From assembly GCA_021324015.1 (NCBI GenBank), contig JAJPJX010000084.1:119597-183596 (forward strand): DNA of 64,000 nucleotides, read 5' to 3'. The DNA is from Solibacteraceae bacterium (GTDB taxonomy: Bacteria; Acidobacteriota; Terriglobia; Bryobacterales; Bryobacteraceae). The notes below the pieces were generated by a model, which did not search any database, was not told the DNA's origin, and saw only the letters and a list, made by a program, of their open reading frames with translations. Shown here piece after piece: positions 1-6,923 of the stretch. Numbering within the stretch: position 1 is the first letter of the stretch; each line of letters starts with the position of its first letter. Made by a program: the position numbers and the translations under genes.

Positions 1-242
1 CAGATACGCTTGACCGCCGTCTTGCGGTCCGTGAATTTCTTGACCGCCTTCAGGTCGGCAAACGGACCGGCGACTCCGGCGAAGCCGTTCCAGATCTGGA
101 CCAGCCGTTCGGTGGGCCAGTTAGCGGCGAGTTTGGCCAGCTCTTTTTCGCTGGCGAATTGTTCCTGGCCTTCTGGGATCTGCTCGGCGGCAGGGAAGGC
201 CGTTACGGCGTTATCAGCATCAACTGCAAAAAGTCGTGGCAT
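1..242 (-). CDS. DUF3489-like small protein, partial (3' end outside window)
   Basis: The reading frame starts at an ATG whose complement lies at 240-242, preceded by an AGAAAGGAAAA Shine-Dalgarno-like stretch, and runs off the left edge of the window. The visible 80 residues begin MPRLFAVDADNAVTAF and include LAANWPTERLVQIWNGF and VKKFTDRKTAVKRI. From memory this matches the DUF3489 family, small proteins common on bacterial mobile elements and of unknown function. It lies head to tail with two further small leftward genes, divergent from the terminase operon. Family assignment is by recall; function is unknown. Confidence 0.75.
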   Translation of the reverse strand, partial: MPRLFAVDADNAVTAFPAAEQIPEGQEQFASEKELAKLAANWPTERLVQIWNGFAGVAGPFADLKAVKKFTDRKTAVKRI

Positions 243-261
243 TCGGTTTTCCTTTCTGTTG

Positions 262-498
262 TTAATCGCTCTCTCCGGGTTGGCATTTGGGCGAGCCGTC
301 GGCGAGGCGTCCGTAAGGAGCATCGTTTGCCGGGCGGCGCAGGCGGGCCGCCGACCGGATGCGAATCTCGCGTCCGGTTGCCAGATTCCTTCCGACCCAG
401 CCGCCATAGGGCGACTCGCCCGTGATGCGGACCTTGGCCAGCGCGCCGCTGACCTTGGCGATGTAAGTGTTTCCGACTTCGATTTCGCATCGCTTCAT
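262..498 (-). CDS. Small phage-type protein of unknown function
   Basis: A 78-residue protein with a good ribosome binding site (AAGGAGG about 11 nt before the ATG). The N-terminal half (VGNTYIAKVSG, KVRITGESPYGGW, NLATGREIRIRSAARLR) is rich in beta-strand-like segments, as in a small SH3-like or OB-like fold. The C-terminal 25 residues look disordered. I recall similar small proteins in phage and integrative elements but no function. It lies 19 nt upstream of the DUF3489-like gene on the same strand, so the two are probably co-transcribed. Confidence 0.6.
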   Translation of the reverse strand: MKRCEIEVGNTYIAKVSGALAKVRITGESPYGGWVGRNLATGREIRIRSAARLRRPANDAPYGRLADGSPKCQPGESD

Positions 499-570
499 CG
501 CGTGGTAATGCCTCCTTCATGTCCGCGAGCCCGCCAGATCCGGGCGGGCGCGGGCGGGGCGGCGGTTCGG

Positions 571-867
571 TTACGGCATGATCCGGCGCGCCACGCGGTA
601 ATCGCCGTCCAGGCCTTGCGCCCAGACCACGTAAGCCTCCGGGCAGGCCGGCGTTTTGCCGGCTTCGAGGTCGCGCATGCGACCGCGCATGTCGCTCTCG
701 GCGATCTCGCGCACCTCGTTGATGCTCACCACCACGCCGATCGGCTGGTAGGCGTTCTCGGCGAACTCCGCGACCAGGATCGCCAGTCCCAGCTCCGTGT
801 CGTCCTTGATCTCGATCGCGAACCCCGGCGTCGGGTTCGTCGCGCTGTGATTCTTGGTCCGTGCCAT
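571..867 (-). CDS. Small hypothetical protein
   Basis: A 98-residue protein starting MARTKNHS. I chose this start rather than two upstream ATGs because AAGGAG lies 8-9 nt before it. The sequence is mostly helical and acidic (IEIKDDTELGLAILVAEF, INEVREIAESDMRGRMRDLE) and ends YRVARRIMP. No family is recognised. It is the first gene of the small leftward cluster and sits back to back with the terminase genes, so the 116 bp between them should hold divergent promoters, although no convincing -35/-10 pair is obvious. Confidence 0.5.
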   Translation of the reverse strand: MARTKNHSATNPTPGFAIEIKDDTELGLAILVAEFAENAYQPIGVVVSINEVREIAESDMRGRMRDLEAGKTPACPEAYVVWAQGLDGDYRVARRIMP

Positions 868-983
868 CTGCTTCGCTCCTTGCATGAACATGAATTGCTC
901 GGTTCGGCCGCGCGATCAAGAGAATTCTGCCTCCCTCTCAACGATTCAGGCGATAGAACGGCGATGGCCGAACGGGAGGCGAA

Positions 984-1538
984 ATGACGGGCGTTTCTCT
1001 TCGCGCTTACGCCCGAATGCGTGGGTGCAGTCTCCCTGCCGTGCAGAAGGCGATTAAGAGCAAGCGAATCTCGCTGCTCCCGGGCGGGACCATCGATCCC
1101 GAACGCGCCAACCAGGAGTGGGAAAGGAACACGTTAGCGGGAGGCGCGCCAAGACGGACGCAGGCCGCTCCACGTGGCGCTGGCGCGAAGGGTACTGCGT
1201 CCGCTCCGCCGCAGGGCATGCCCCAACCGGCGAGCGCAATGAGCGATCCAGTCGGGCAGTATCTCCGCTCGCGTGCGGTGAACGAAACGTTCAAAGCCAA
1301 GATCTCGCAACTGGAGTACGAAGAACGTTCCCGCAAGCTGATTCCGGCGGCGCGTGCTTCCGAATATGCCGCGATGTTCTCCGCAATCGTGAAGGACGCG
1401 CTCATGTCCATGCCCGATCGCCTGGCGCCGATGCTGGCGGCCGTGGATGACGAGAAGGCGACTCATCGCATGCTGCTTGCCGAGGTCACGGCGGTGCTGA
1501 AAAAGGTGAATAAGGCAGTTGCGGATTCGGGTCTGTGA
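984..1538 (+). CDS. Terminase small subunit-like DNA packaging protein
   Basis: A 184-residue protein with a GGGAGGCGAA ribosome binding site. Residues 1-45 (SLRAYARMRGCSLPAVQKAIKSKRISL followed by IDPERANQEW) look like the winged-helix DNA-binding domain of lambda Nu1-type small terminases, which recognise the packaging start site. A proline/alanine-rich linker follows, then a helical oligomerisation region (FKAKISQLEYEERSRKLIPA). Its stop overlaps the start of the large terminase gene, the expected partner. Role is inferred from fold-like features and position. Confidence 0.75.
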   Translation: MTGVSLRAYARMRGCSLPAVQKAIKSKRISLLPGGTIDPERANQEWERNTLAGGAPRRTQAAPRGAGAKGTASAPPQGMPQPASAMSDPVGQYLRSRAVNETFKAKISQLEYEERSRKLIPAARASEYAAMFSAIVKDALMSMPDRLAPMLAAVDDEKATHRMLLAEVTAVLKKVNKAVADSGL

Positions 1539-3430
1539 TGCAACCGTTCTCGATGTCTGAAATCGGCGCCGCGGCGGTGCTGCCGCCCCGCGAGATCACC
1601 GTCTCGCAGTGGGCGGATGAGAATCGTGTGCTTACCGGCGGCGCAGCTGCGGAACGGGGCCAATGGTATACGCGGCCGTATCAGCGTGAGCCGATGGACG
1701 TCCTCAGCCCGTTGCATCCCTGCCGACAAGTGGTGCTGTGGTCGGCAGCCCAATTGATGAAGACCGAGGTGTTGCTGAATTTCCTCGGCTTCATCGCGGA
1801 CGTCGATCCGGGTCCAGTGCTGCTTGTAGAGCCGCGTACGGAGGATGCGAAGGCGCTGTCGAAGGACCGCGTGGCGCCTATGTTCCGCGCCACACCCGCG
1901 CTGCGCGGGAAAATAGCACCGGTCAAATCGCGCGATTCCAATAACACCACGCTGCACAAGGTGCTGGCCAACGGCGCGGGGCACATTACGTTCACGGGCG
2001 CGATCTCGCCCTCCGGCCTGGCGATGCGGCCGATCCGTTATGCGCTGCTCGACGAGGTGGATCGGTATCCGGCCAGCGCCGGCACAGAAGGCGACCCGGT
2101 GTCGCTCGCTATCCAGCGTACGGCTGAATTTGCCCACAACAAAAAGATCGTCATGGCGTCCACGCCGACGACGAAGGGTCTCAGCCGGATCGAGCTCGCC
2201 TGGCGCGAGTCGGACCAGCGTGATTACTTCGTGCCATGCCCCAAGTGTGGCGAATACCAGGCGCTCACCCTCGGCGACGGAACCGGGCCGGGGCTGGTAT
2301 GGCCGGAAGGAAAGCCCGAGGAGGCGATGTACCGGTGCGCCGGCTGCCAGCAGTTGATTCCTCACCACCAGAAGGCCTGGATGGTGGAACGCGGGGAATA
2401 TCGAGCGGCCAATCCCTCGTCGGCGATACCGGGCTTTCGGGTGTCGCAGTTGATTTCGCCCAAGAAGTCATGGGGCGAGATCGCCGTCGAGTTTCTGGCG
2501 GCGAAAAAGTCGCCGGAGACACTGAAGGCCTTCCTGAACACCGTCCTCGCAACGCTGTGGGAGGACACCCACGAGGTTCCCACGGATGCTCATGCGCTGT
2601 TGAATCGCTGCGAACCATTTGAGGCCGAGGTGCCTGAAGGCGTGGCGCTCATCACGGCTGGCGTGGACGTGCAGGCCGATCGCTTGGAGATGGAGATTGT
2701 CGGCTGGGGCCGGGATGAGGAATCCTGGTCGATCGGCTACCACGTAATTCCCGGCGATGTGACGCGCAACGAGGTGTGGGATCACCTCGAAGGTCTGCTG
2801 AACGCCCAATACCTGCACGCCTCAGGCTTGCCGGTGCGCATTGTGGCAACGTGCATCGACTGCGGCTTCAAAGACGCGACGGTGCTGCGGTTCACCCGCG
2901 ACCGGTACAACCGACGCGTGTATGCCACGAAAGGTCGGGCGGGCGAATCGCCGATCTGGCCGCGCAAACCCAGCCGGAAAAACCAGACGCCGTTCTTCAT
3001 GATCGGCGTTGACGCCGCGAAGGCGGCGCTGTACGACCGGCTGAAGGCCGTAAAGCCCGGGCCGGGATACTGCCATTTCCCGATCGGCCGCGACCTGGAG
3101 TACTTCGAGCAGCTCACCGCCGAGAAGAAGTTCACGCGCTACCACAACGGCTTTCCCAAGCCGGAATGGCGTAAGCCAGCGAACGCACGAAACGAAGCTC
3201 TGGATGCTCGGAACTACGCCTACGCAGCGCTGCATGCGCTTTACGCCAGCGGATTGAAGCTGGCGGTCCATTGCGACCGCTTCAGGCAGATGGTTGAGGC
3301 ACGACGCACACACAGTCAGACGGTAGCTCCGGAAGCGGCGCAGCAACCGGCCAATCCTGCACCGCAATTTCCACACAGGGAGCGTCGCGAGCCTTGGGTG
3401 CCGCGGCGGAACTGGTTCGGGAGGGATTGA
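1535..3430 (+). CDS. Terminase large subunit, lambda gpA-type
   Basis: A 631-residue packaging ATPase/nuclease of about normal length for the gpA family. The ATPase part holds a Walker A-like segment SAAQLMKTE near residue 72 and a Walker B segment LLDEVDRYP near residue 170. A zinc-ribbon-like pair of Cys motifs (CPKCGEYQ and CAGCQQ) follows near residues 235-270. The C-terminal RNase H-like nuclease begins at GVDVQADRLEMEIVGWG. The ATG overlaps the small-subunit stop codon by four bases, so translation is probably coupled. The protein moves DNA into proheads and cuts the concatemer. Confidence 0.93.
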   Translation: MMQPFSMSEIGAAAVLPPREITVSQWADENRVLTGGAAAERGQWYTRPYQREPMDVLSPLHPCRQVVLWSAAQLMKTEVLLNFLGFIADVDPGPVLLVEPRTEDAKALSKDRVAPMFRATPALRGKIAPVKSRDSNNTTLHKVLANGAGHITFTGAISPSGLAMRPIRYALLDEVDRYPASAGTEGDPVSLAIQRTAEFAHNKKIVMASTPTTKGLSRIELAWRESDQRDYFVPCPKCGEYQALTLGDGTGPGLVWPEGKPEEAMYRCAGCQQLIPHHQKAWMVERGEYRAANPSSAIPGFRVSQLISPKKSWGEIAVEFLAAKKSPETLKAFLNTVLATLWEDTHEVPTDAHALLNRCEPFEAEVPEGVALITAGVDVQADRLEMEIVGWGRDEESWSIGYHVIPGDVTRNEVWDHLEGLLNAQYLHASGLPVRIVATCIDCGFKDATVLRFTRDRYNRRVYATKGRAGESPIWPRKPSRKNQTPFFMIGVDAAKAALYDRLKAVKPGPGYCHFPIGRDLEYFEQLTAEKKFTRYHNGFPKPEWRKPANARNEALDARNYAYAALHALYASGLKLAVHCDRFRQMVEARRTHSQTVAPEAAQQPANPAPQFPHRERREPWVPRRNWFGRD

Positions 3431-3431
3431 G

Positions 3432-3695
3432 ATGGCGCGAACGGTTGAACAAATCCAGGCCGACATCGACACGTTGCATGCCGCCTTGGGGCATTCGGAG
3501 AAGGTGATCGTTTTCCCAGATGGACGGCGGATCGAGTACCTGAATACGGACGACAAGCTCAAGGCGATAGCAGCGCTCGAGGAAGAGAAGCGAAACGCCA
3601 GTGGCGGGTCCGGCGGCCGCGTCCGCTTCGCGCAGCACAAGCGTGGCGATGGGCCCACGGGACCGACACTTTACGACAGGCCGGGATTGTGGTGA
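3432..3695 (+). CDS. gpW-like head-tail joining protein
   Basis: An 87-residue protein beginning one base after the terminase stop codon. It shows the order expected of the gpW family: an N-terminal helix (EQIQADIDTLHAAL), a short beta hairpin (KVIVFPDGRRIEYL), a second helix (KLKAIAALEEEKR) and a basic C-terminal tail ending YDRPGLW. In lambda, gpW seals the portal after packaging and is needed for tail attachment. Here the tail is about 20 residues longer than in lambda. Position directly after gpA supports the call. Confidence 0.75.
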   Translation: MARTVEQIQADIDTLHAALGHSEKVIVFPDGRRIEYLNTDDKLKAIAALEEEKRNASGGSGGRVRFAQHKRGDGPTGPTLYDRPGLW

Positions 3696-3700
3696 TCCGC

Positions 3701-3991
3701 ATGGCGAATTGCGAGCATTGCGAAAATCTGGCGATCGAGATTCGAGAGACGCGGTCCATTGTGGAGCGCCTGGTTGCCGAGACTGCCGCGACGCGGACCG
3801 TCGTTGAAGGCATGCAGAAGACGCTACTCGGGAACGGGCAACCAGGCCGGTGTGCGGAGCACGGCATTCGAATCGCCCGCTTGGAGCGGTGGCGCTCCTG
3901 GATCGCTGGGGCCCTCGCCGTTCTCGGCGTGCTGTGGATGGCCGCCGTTACGATCGCGGCTGCCGTCGCAGTGGAGCGCTTCAAGCGATGA
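3701..3991 (+). CDS. Small membrane-anchored phage protein
   Basis: About 96 residues. A GTG at 3689 is an alternative start; the ATG at 3701 is preferred because it does not overlap the preceding gene. The N-terminus has a CEHCENLAIEI start and coiled-coil-like helices (RSIVERLVAETAATRTVVEGMQ). The C-terminus holds one transmembrane segment near WIAGALAVLGVLWMAAVTI. This pattern resembles small phage proteins with a cytoplasmic coil and C-terminal anchor that sometimes sit in lysis modules, but no function is recognised. Confidence 0.6.
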   Translation: MANCEHCENLAIEIRETRSIVERLVAETAATRTVVEGMQKTLLGNGQPGRCAEHGIRIARLERWRSWIAGALAVLGVLWMAAVTIAAAVAVERFKR

Positions 3992-4188
3992 GCATCAGGG
4001 ATGTGATCGACGCTCTCGAGCGCGCGCCGCGGCAGGGTGCTGCTGCGGACAACCCAGAGGGAGCGCGTTACGTGGCCATCAGCGAAAACGCGCTGAATCA
4101 GCTCATCCGGGAATTGCGGTTAGCATGCGCCGAGCGGCCGGACCCAGAATTCTTTGCTTCAAAAACACGAAAGGACAAAAGCCAATGA
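3988..4188 (+). CDS. Small hypothetical phage protein
   Basis: A 66-residue protein whose ATG overlaps the previous stop codon (ATGA), with its own stop overlapping the next ATG. The sequence is helical (IRDVIDALERAP, ISENALNQLIRELRLACA) with a basic C-terminal tail. The double overlap argues that it is genuinely translated as part of the head operon. No family is recognised. Confidence 0.55.
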   Translation: MSIRDVIDALERAPRQGAAADNPEGARYVAISENALNQLIRELRLACAERPDPEFFASKTRKDKSQ

Positions 4189-4541
4189 TTACTCTGCAGA
4201 GAATTGAGCACGCGGTTGCCAGCGTCGCTCACGACATCGTCAAAATCGCGCGGGCCGTCGTGCCCGTGCTTCAGAAAGTGCAGGGCCAGGAGGCGACCGT
4301 CGAAGCGCTGACTTCCCTCGTCGACCCCAACGCTGTGAACATCGAGCGCGCGGCCTTCGCCGTGCTGGGCAAGGTCTGCGTGGCGATCACGGATGCGGGC
4401 AACGCGGTTGCGGCCAACGGCCTCAACCTTCAACTGGACGCTCAGGAGATCGCGGACCTGAAGGCTGTCGCCGCCTATCTCCAGGGCGCCACCAAAAGCG
4501 CGGTTATTGCTGCGTCCACCCTGGTGCCCGCGAAGGCGTAG
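4185..4541 (+). CDS. Helical phage protein of unknown function
   Basis: A 118-residue protein that is almost entirely amphipathic or alanine-rich helix (IEHAVASVAHDIVKIARAVV, AFAVLGKVCVAITDAGNAV, DLKAVAAYLQGATKSAVI). It lacks an obvious signal peptide or membrane span. The ATG overlaps the previous stop (ATGA). Its position between packaging genes and portal suggests a minor virion or membrane-associated role, but this is only positional. Confidence 0.55.
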   Translation: MITLQRIEHAVASVAHDIVKIARAVVPVLQKVQGQEATVEALTSLVDPNAVNIERAAFAVLGKVCVAITDAGNAVAANGLNLQLDAQEIADLKAVAAYLQGATKSAVIAASTLVPAKA

Positions 4542-4545
4542 CCGC

Positions 4546-4728
4546 ATGCAGCGGGTTGTCGAACTGGTAGAGCGCGAGGCAGGCCACGTGTTGGTCAGCC
4601 TCGTGCTCATCATCCTGGGCGCACTTCTCTGGCTGCTGAAGGTGCCCAAGGGCGAGGATCTCATCCCGTTCGCCTTGGGTGTGCTCGGCCGAAGCATGGT
4701 CGGAAAGTCGAATGAATCTTCTCGATAA
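4546..4728 (+). CDS. Single-span small membrane protein
   Basis: A 60-residue protein with one strongly hydrophobic span (VLVSLVLIILGALLWLL) near residues 15-32 and a glycine-containing second amphipathic segment. It overlaps the start of the portal gene by 17 bases. Small one-span proteins in phage operons can be holins or holin-like, but it is far from the endolysin gene at 29.8 kb, so a lysis role is a guess. Confidence 0.5.
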   Translation: MQRVVELVEREAGHVLVSLVLIILGALLWLLKVPKGEDLIPFALGVLGRSMVGKSNESSR

Positions 4729-6400
4729 AGCCATCAGCGTGGTGTCGCCACGTGCGGCATTGCGGCGCGTGCGGCACCGGGTAGCCCTGGAATTGACTGC
4801 GGGCTACCTGGAGCGGCACGCGCAGCGCTTCCGCTACGAGGGGGCCAGCGCGGGCCGGCGTTCCAACGGCTGGTACGCCGCGTCGACGGATGCCAACGTC
4901 GAGCTGATGGGGTCGCTCATCTGGTTGCGCAACCGCAGCCGCGATCTCGTCCGCAACAACCCATACGCGGCACGCGCCATCGAGGAACTGGCCGGCAATG
5001 TCGTCGGGACCGGCATCGTGCCGAAGGCAAAGACCGGCAATGTCGCGATTGATAAGGTCATCGATGCCGAGTGGCCGTTCTTCGCCGAGACCTGCGACAC
5101 GCCCCAGCGCCTCGACTTCTATGGCATGCAGACGCTGACGGTGCGCACCATGGCTGAGAGCGGAGAGGCGATCGCCCGGTTCCGGCCGCAGCCGGCGGAC
5201 TTTGGGTTGCGCATTCCGCTCCAGCTGCAGATGCTCGAGGCGGACTTCCTCGATCAGGCCCGCACGATGGGCCTCGTCAACGGGCACGTGATGGAGGGCG
5301 TCCAGTTCGACGAGAAGGGCCGGCGCGTGGCCTACTGGCTGTTCAGCTATCACCCCGGCGGCGTGCTGATCCTGAATCCGCGCGGCGGCATCGTGAGCCA
5401 GCCGGTTCCCGCTGACCAGATCATGCACGTCTATCGCGTGCTTCGGCCTGGCCAGGTTCGTGGTGTGCCCTGGCTGGCGCCCGTGATGATGTCGCTCCGC
5501 GACCTGGAGGATTACTGCGATGCGGAGCGCGTGCGCAAGAAGATTGAGTCCTGCGTCACCGCGTTCGTCACGCAGCCGGAGGGCATCGACGGCGATCCGC
5601 TGGGCCTCACCGATACCGACCCGATTAGCGGATTGCCGGTCGAGAATTTCCAGCCTGGAATGGTCGAGTACCTGAAGCCCGGCCAGGACGTGAAGTTCAA
5701 CAATCCCCCGGCTGCGGGCGGCTACCGCGAATACAAGATGACCGAGCTGCAGGGCATCATGGCCGGCATTGGGCTGCCGTATGAGCTGGGCACCGGCGAT
5801 ATGTCGCAGGTGAATTACTCCTCCTGGCGCGGCGGCATGCTGGGCTTCCGCAACACGGTGGAAGCGTACCGCTGGCTGACCCTGATCCCGCTTTTCTGCA
5901 TGCCCGTGTGGCGCCGGTTTATTGACACGCTGATTTTACAGGGTAAAATTCCGGCCGCTGTTGCAACAGATGACAGGGTCGGCCTGCGCACTGTGCAGTG
6001 GACGGCGCCTCGCTTTGAATCCGTCGACCCGGTGAAGGACGCCGAGGCGGTGTTAAAGGACGTGCGCATGGGCCGGAAGACCTGGTTCGAAGCGGTGTTG
6101 GAGAACGGCTATGATCCCACCACGCAGATTGAGCAGATTGCGCTGTTCAACAAGCTGGTGGACAAGTTCCAAATCATTCTCGATTCCGACCCGCGCAACA
6201 CGACGCTCCGCGGCCAGGCGCAACCGGCGGCGAATGCAGATCCGGCACTGAACCGTAAGTTCGCTCCCGCCAAAGGGAAGAACCAGCAGTCCGCGGCGCT
6301 CTCGGAAGAGGACCTCGGCATGATCCGGGAATTACTCGCCGCGGGCATGTCGCGCGTGAACAGCAGCTTTGAATCCACATCCCGGCTCTACCGGGGATAA
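4712..6400 (+). CDS. Portal protein, lambda gpB-type
   Basis: A 562-residue protein starting MNLLDKAISVVSP; the start was chosen at 4712 because upstream codons in the frame overlap the preceding gene. Typical portal features are visible: RNRSRDLVRNNPYAARAIEELAGNVVG segments near the N-terminus, the LQMLEADFLD strand, a DQIMHVYRVLRPGQVRGVPWL loop and the conserved stretch GLPYELGTGDMSQVNYSSWR. The portal forms the dodecameric ring through which DNA enters and leaves the head. The protein lies in the expected place between terminase and capsid genes. Confidence 0.92.
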   Translation: MNLLDKAISVVSPRAALRRVRHRVALELTAGYLERHAQRFRYEGASAGRRSNGWYAASTDANVELMGSLIWLRNRSRDLVRNNPYAARAIEELAGNVVGTGIVPKAKTGNVAIDKVIDAEWPFFAETCDTPQRLDFYGMQTLTVRTMAESGEAIARFRPQPADFGLRIPLQLQMLEADFLDQARTMGLVNGHVMEGVQFDEKGRRVAYWLFSYHPGGVLILNPRGGIVSQPVPADQIMHVYRVLRPGQVRGVPWLAPVMMSLRDLEDYCDAERVRKKIESCVTAFVTQPEGIDGDPLGLTDTDPISGLPVENFQPGMVEYLKPGQDVKFNNPPAAGGYREYKMTELQGIMAGIGLPYELGTGDMSQVNYSSWRGGMLGFRNTVEAYRWLTLIPLFCMPVWRRFIDTLILQGKIPAAVATDDRVGLRTVQWTAPRFESVDPVKDAEAVLKDVRMGRKTWFEAVLENGYDPTTQIEQIALFNKLVDKFQIILDSDPRNTTLRGQAQPAANADPALNRKFAPAKGKNQQSAALSEEDLGMIRELLAAGMSRVNSSFESTSRLYRG

Positions 6401-6425
6401 ATCCAAACCGCAAGGAGAAACAGTT

Positions 6426-6914
6426 ATGCAGGGTGACCCGAACGTAAAGGCCGGGCTGCAGCGCCTCGTCGTCGCGCTGTGCGACCTCATGTGCCAGTAC
6501 ATGCTGGACGCGATCAACACCAAGCGCCTCGGGCTGAGCATCGGCGACGGCTTGGACAAGCTGGGCGAGCAGTGCGCCACGGACCTGGAAGATCTCGTGA
6601 AGTGGTTGTACTTCCTCGAGGCCCAGCCGGAGATTGGCTCCGCCAAATCGCATGCGACCGTTGGCCAGATCCTGACCGATGCCACGACGGCGGAAACCGC
6701 CTTCGTTTCCGCGGTCAATGAACTCGCGGATGCGGCGCTCAAGGCGGGCGACATGTCCGTATTCCATGGCCTTCAGCACCTCGCGAAGTTCCACACCATC
6801 GGCGGCGGCGTAGTGGGCTCGACGGACCGCAGCGGGCATATCGCCTGGCTCCAGAAGCAGGGCTGGCAGTTGCGCGAGTTCGGTGAAAAGGACTACGAGG
6901 CCACGAAGGCTTAG
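6426..6914 (+). CDS. Bacterioferritin-like protein with lost iron and haem ligands
   Basis: A 162-residue protein with an AAGGAGA ribosome binding site, between portal and capsid. Laid by eye against the remembered E. coli bacterioferritin it shares the start (M-x-GD-x-x-V), QY at 24-25, a K-x-x-GL turn, the FLE segment near 64 and a GHIxWL segment near the C-terminus, so a ferritin-like four-helix fold is likely. The metal chemistry is not kept. The positions equivalent to Glu18, Glu51, His54 and Glu127 are Leu, Ala, Leu and Arg, and the haem-ligand Met52 is Thr. Tyr25, a Glu near 94 and His130 remain. It may be a structural or decoy four-helix protein of the virion. Family call moderate, function unknown. 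Confidence 0.6.
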   Translation: MQGDPNVKAGLQRLVVALCDLMCQYMLDAINTKRLGLSIGDGLDKLGEQCATDLEDLVKWLYFLEAQPEIGSAKSHATVGQILTDATTAETAFVSAVNELADAALKAGDMSVFHGLQHLAKFHTIGGGVVGSTDRSGHIAWLQKQGWQLREFGEKDYEATKA

Positions 6915-6923
6915 GAGGCGATC

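Noticed and set aside
10..987. Rightward 325-residue frame
   Set aside because: It overlaps three small leftward genes that have ribosome binding sites and protein-like sequence; the rightward translation is Arg/Ala-rich without domain character.
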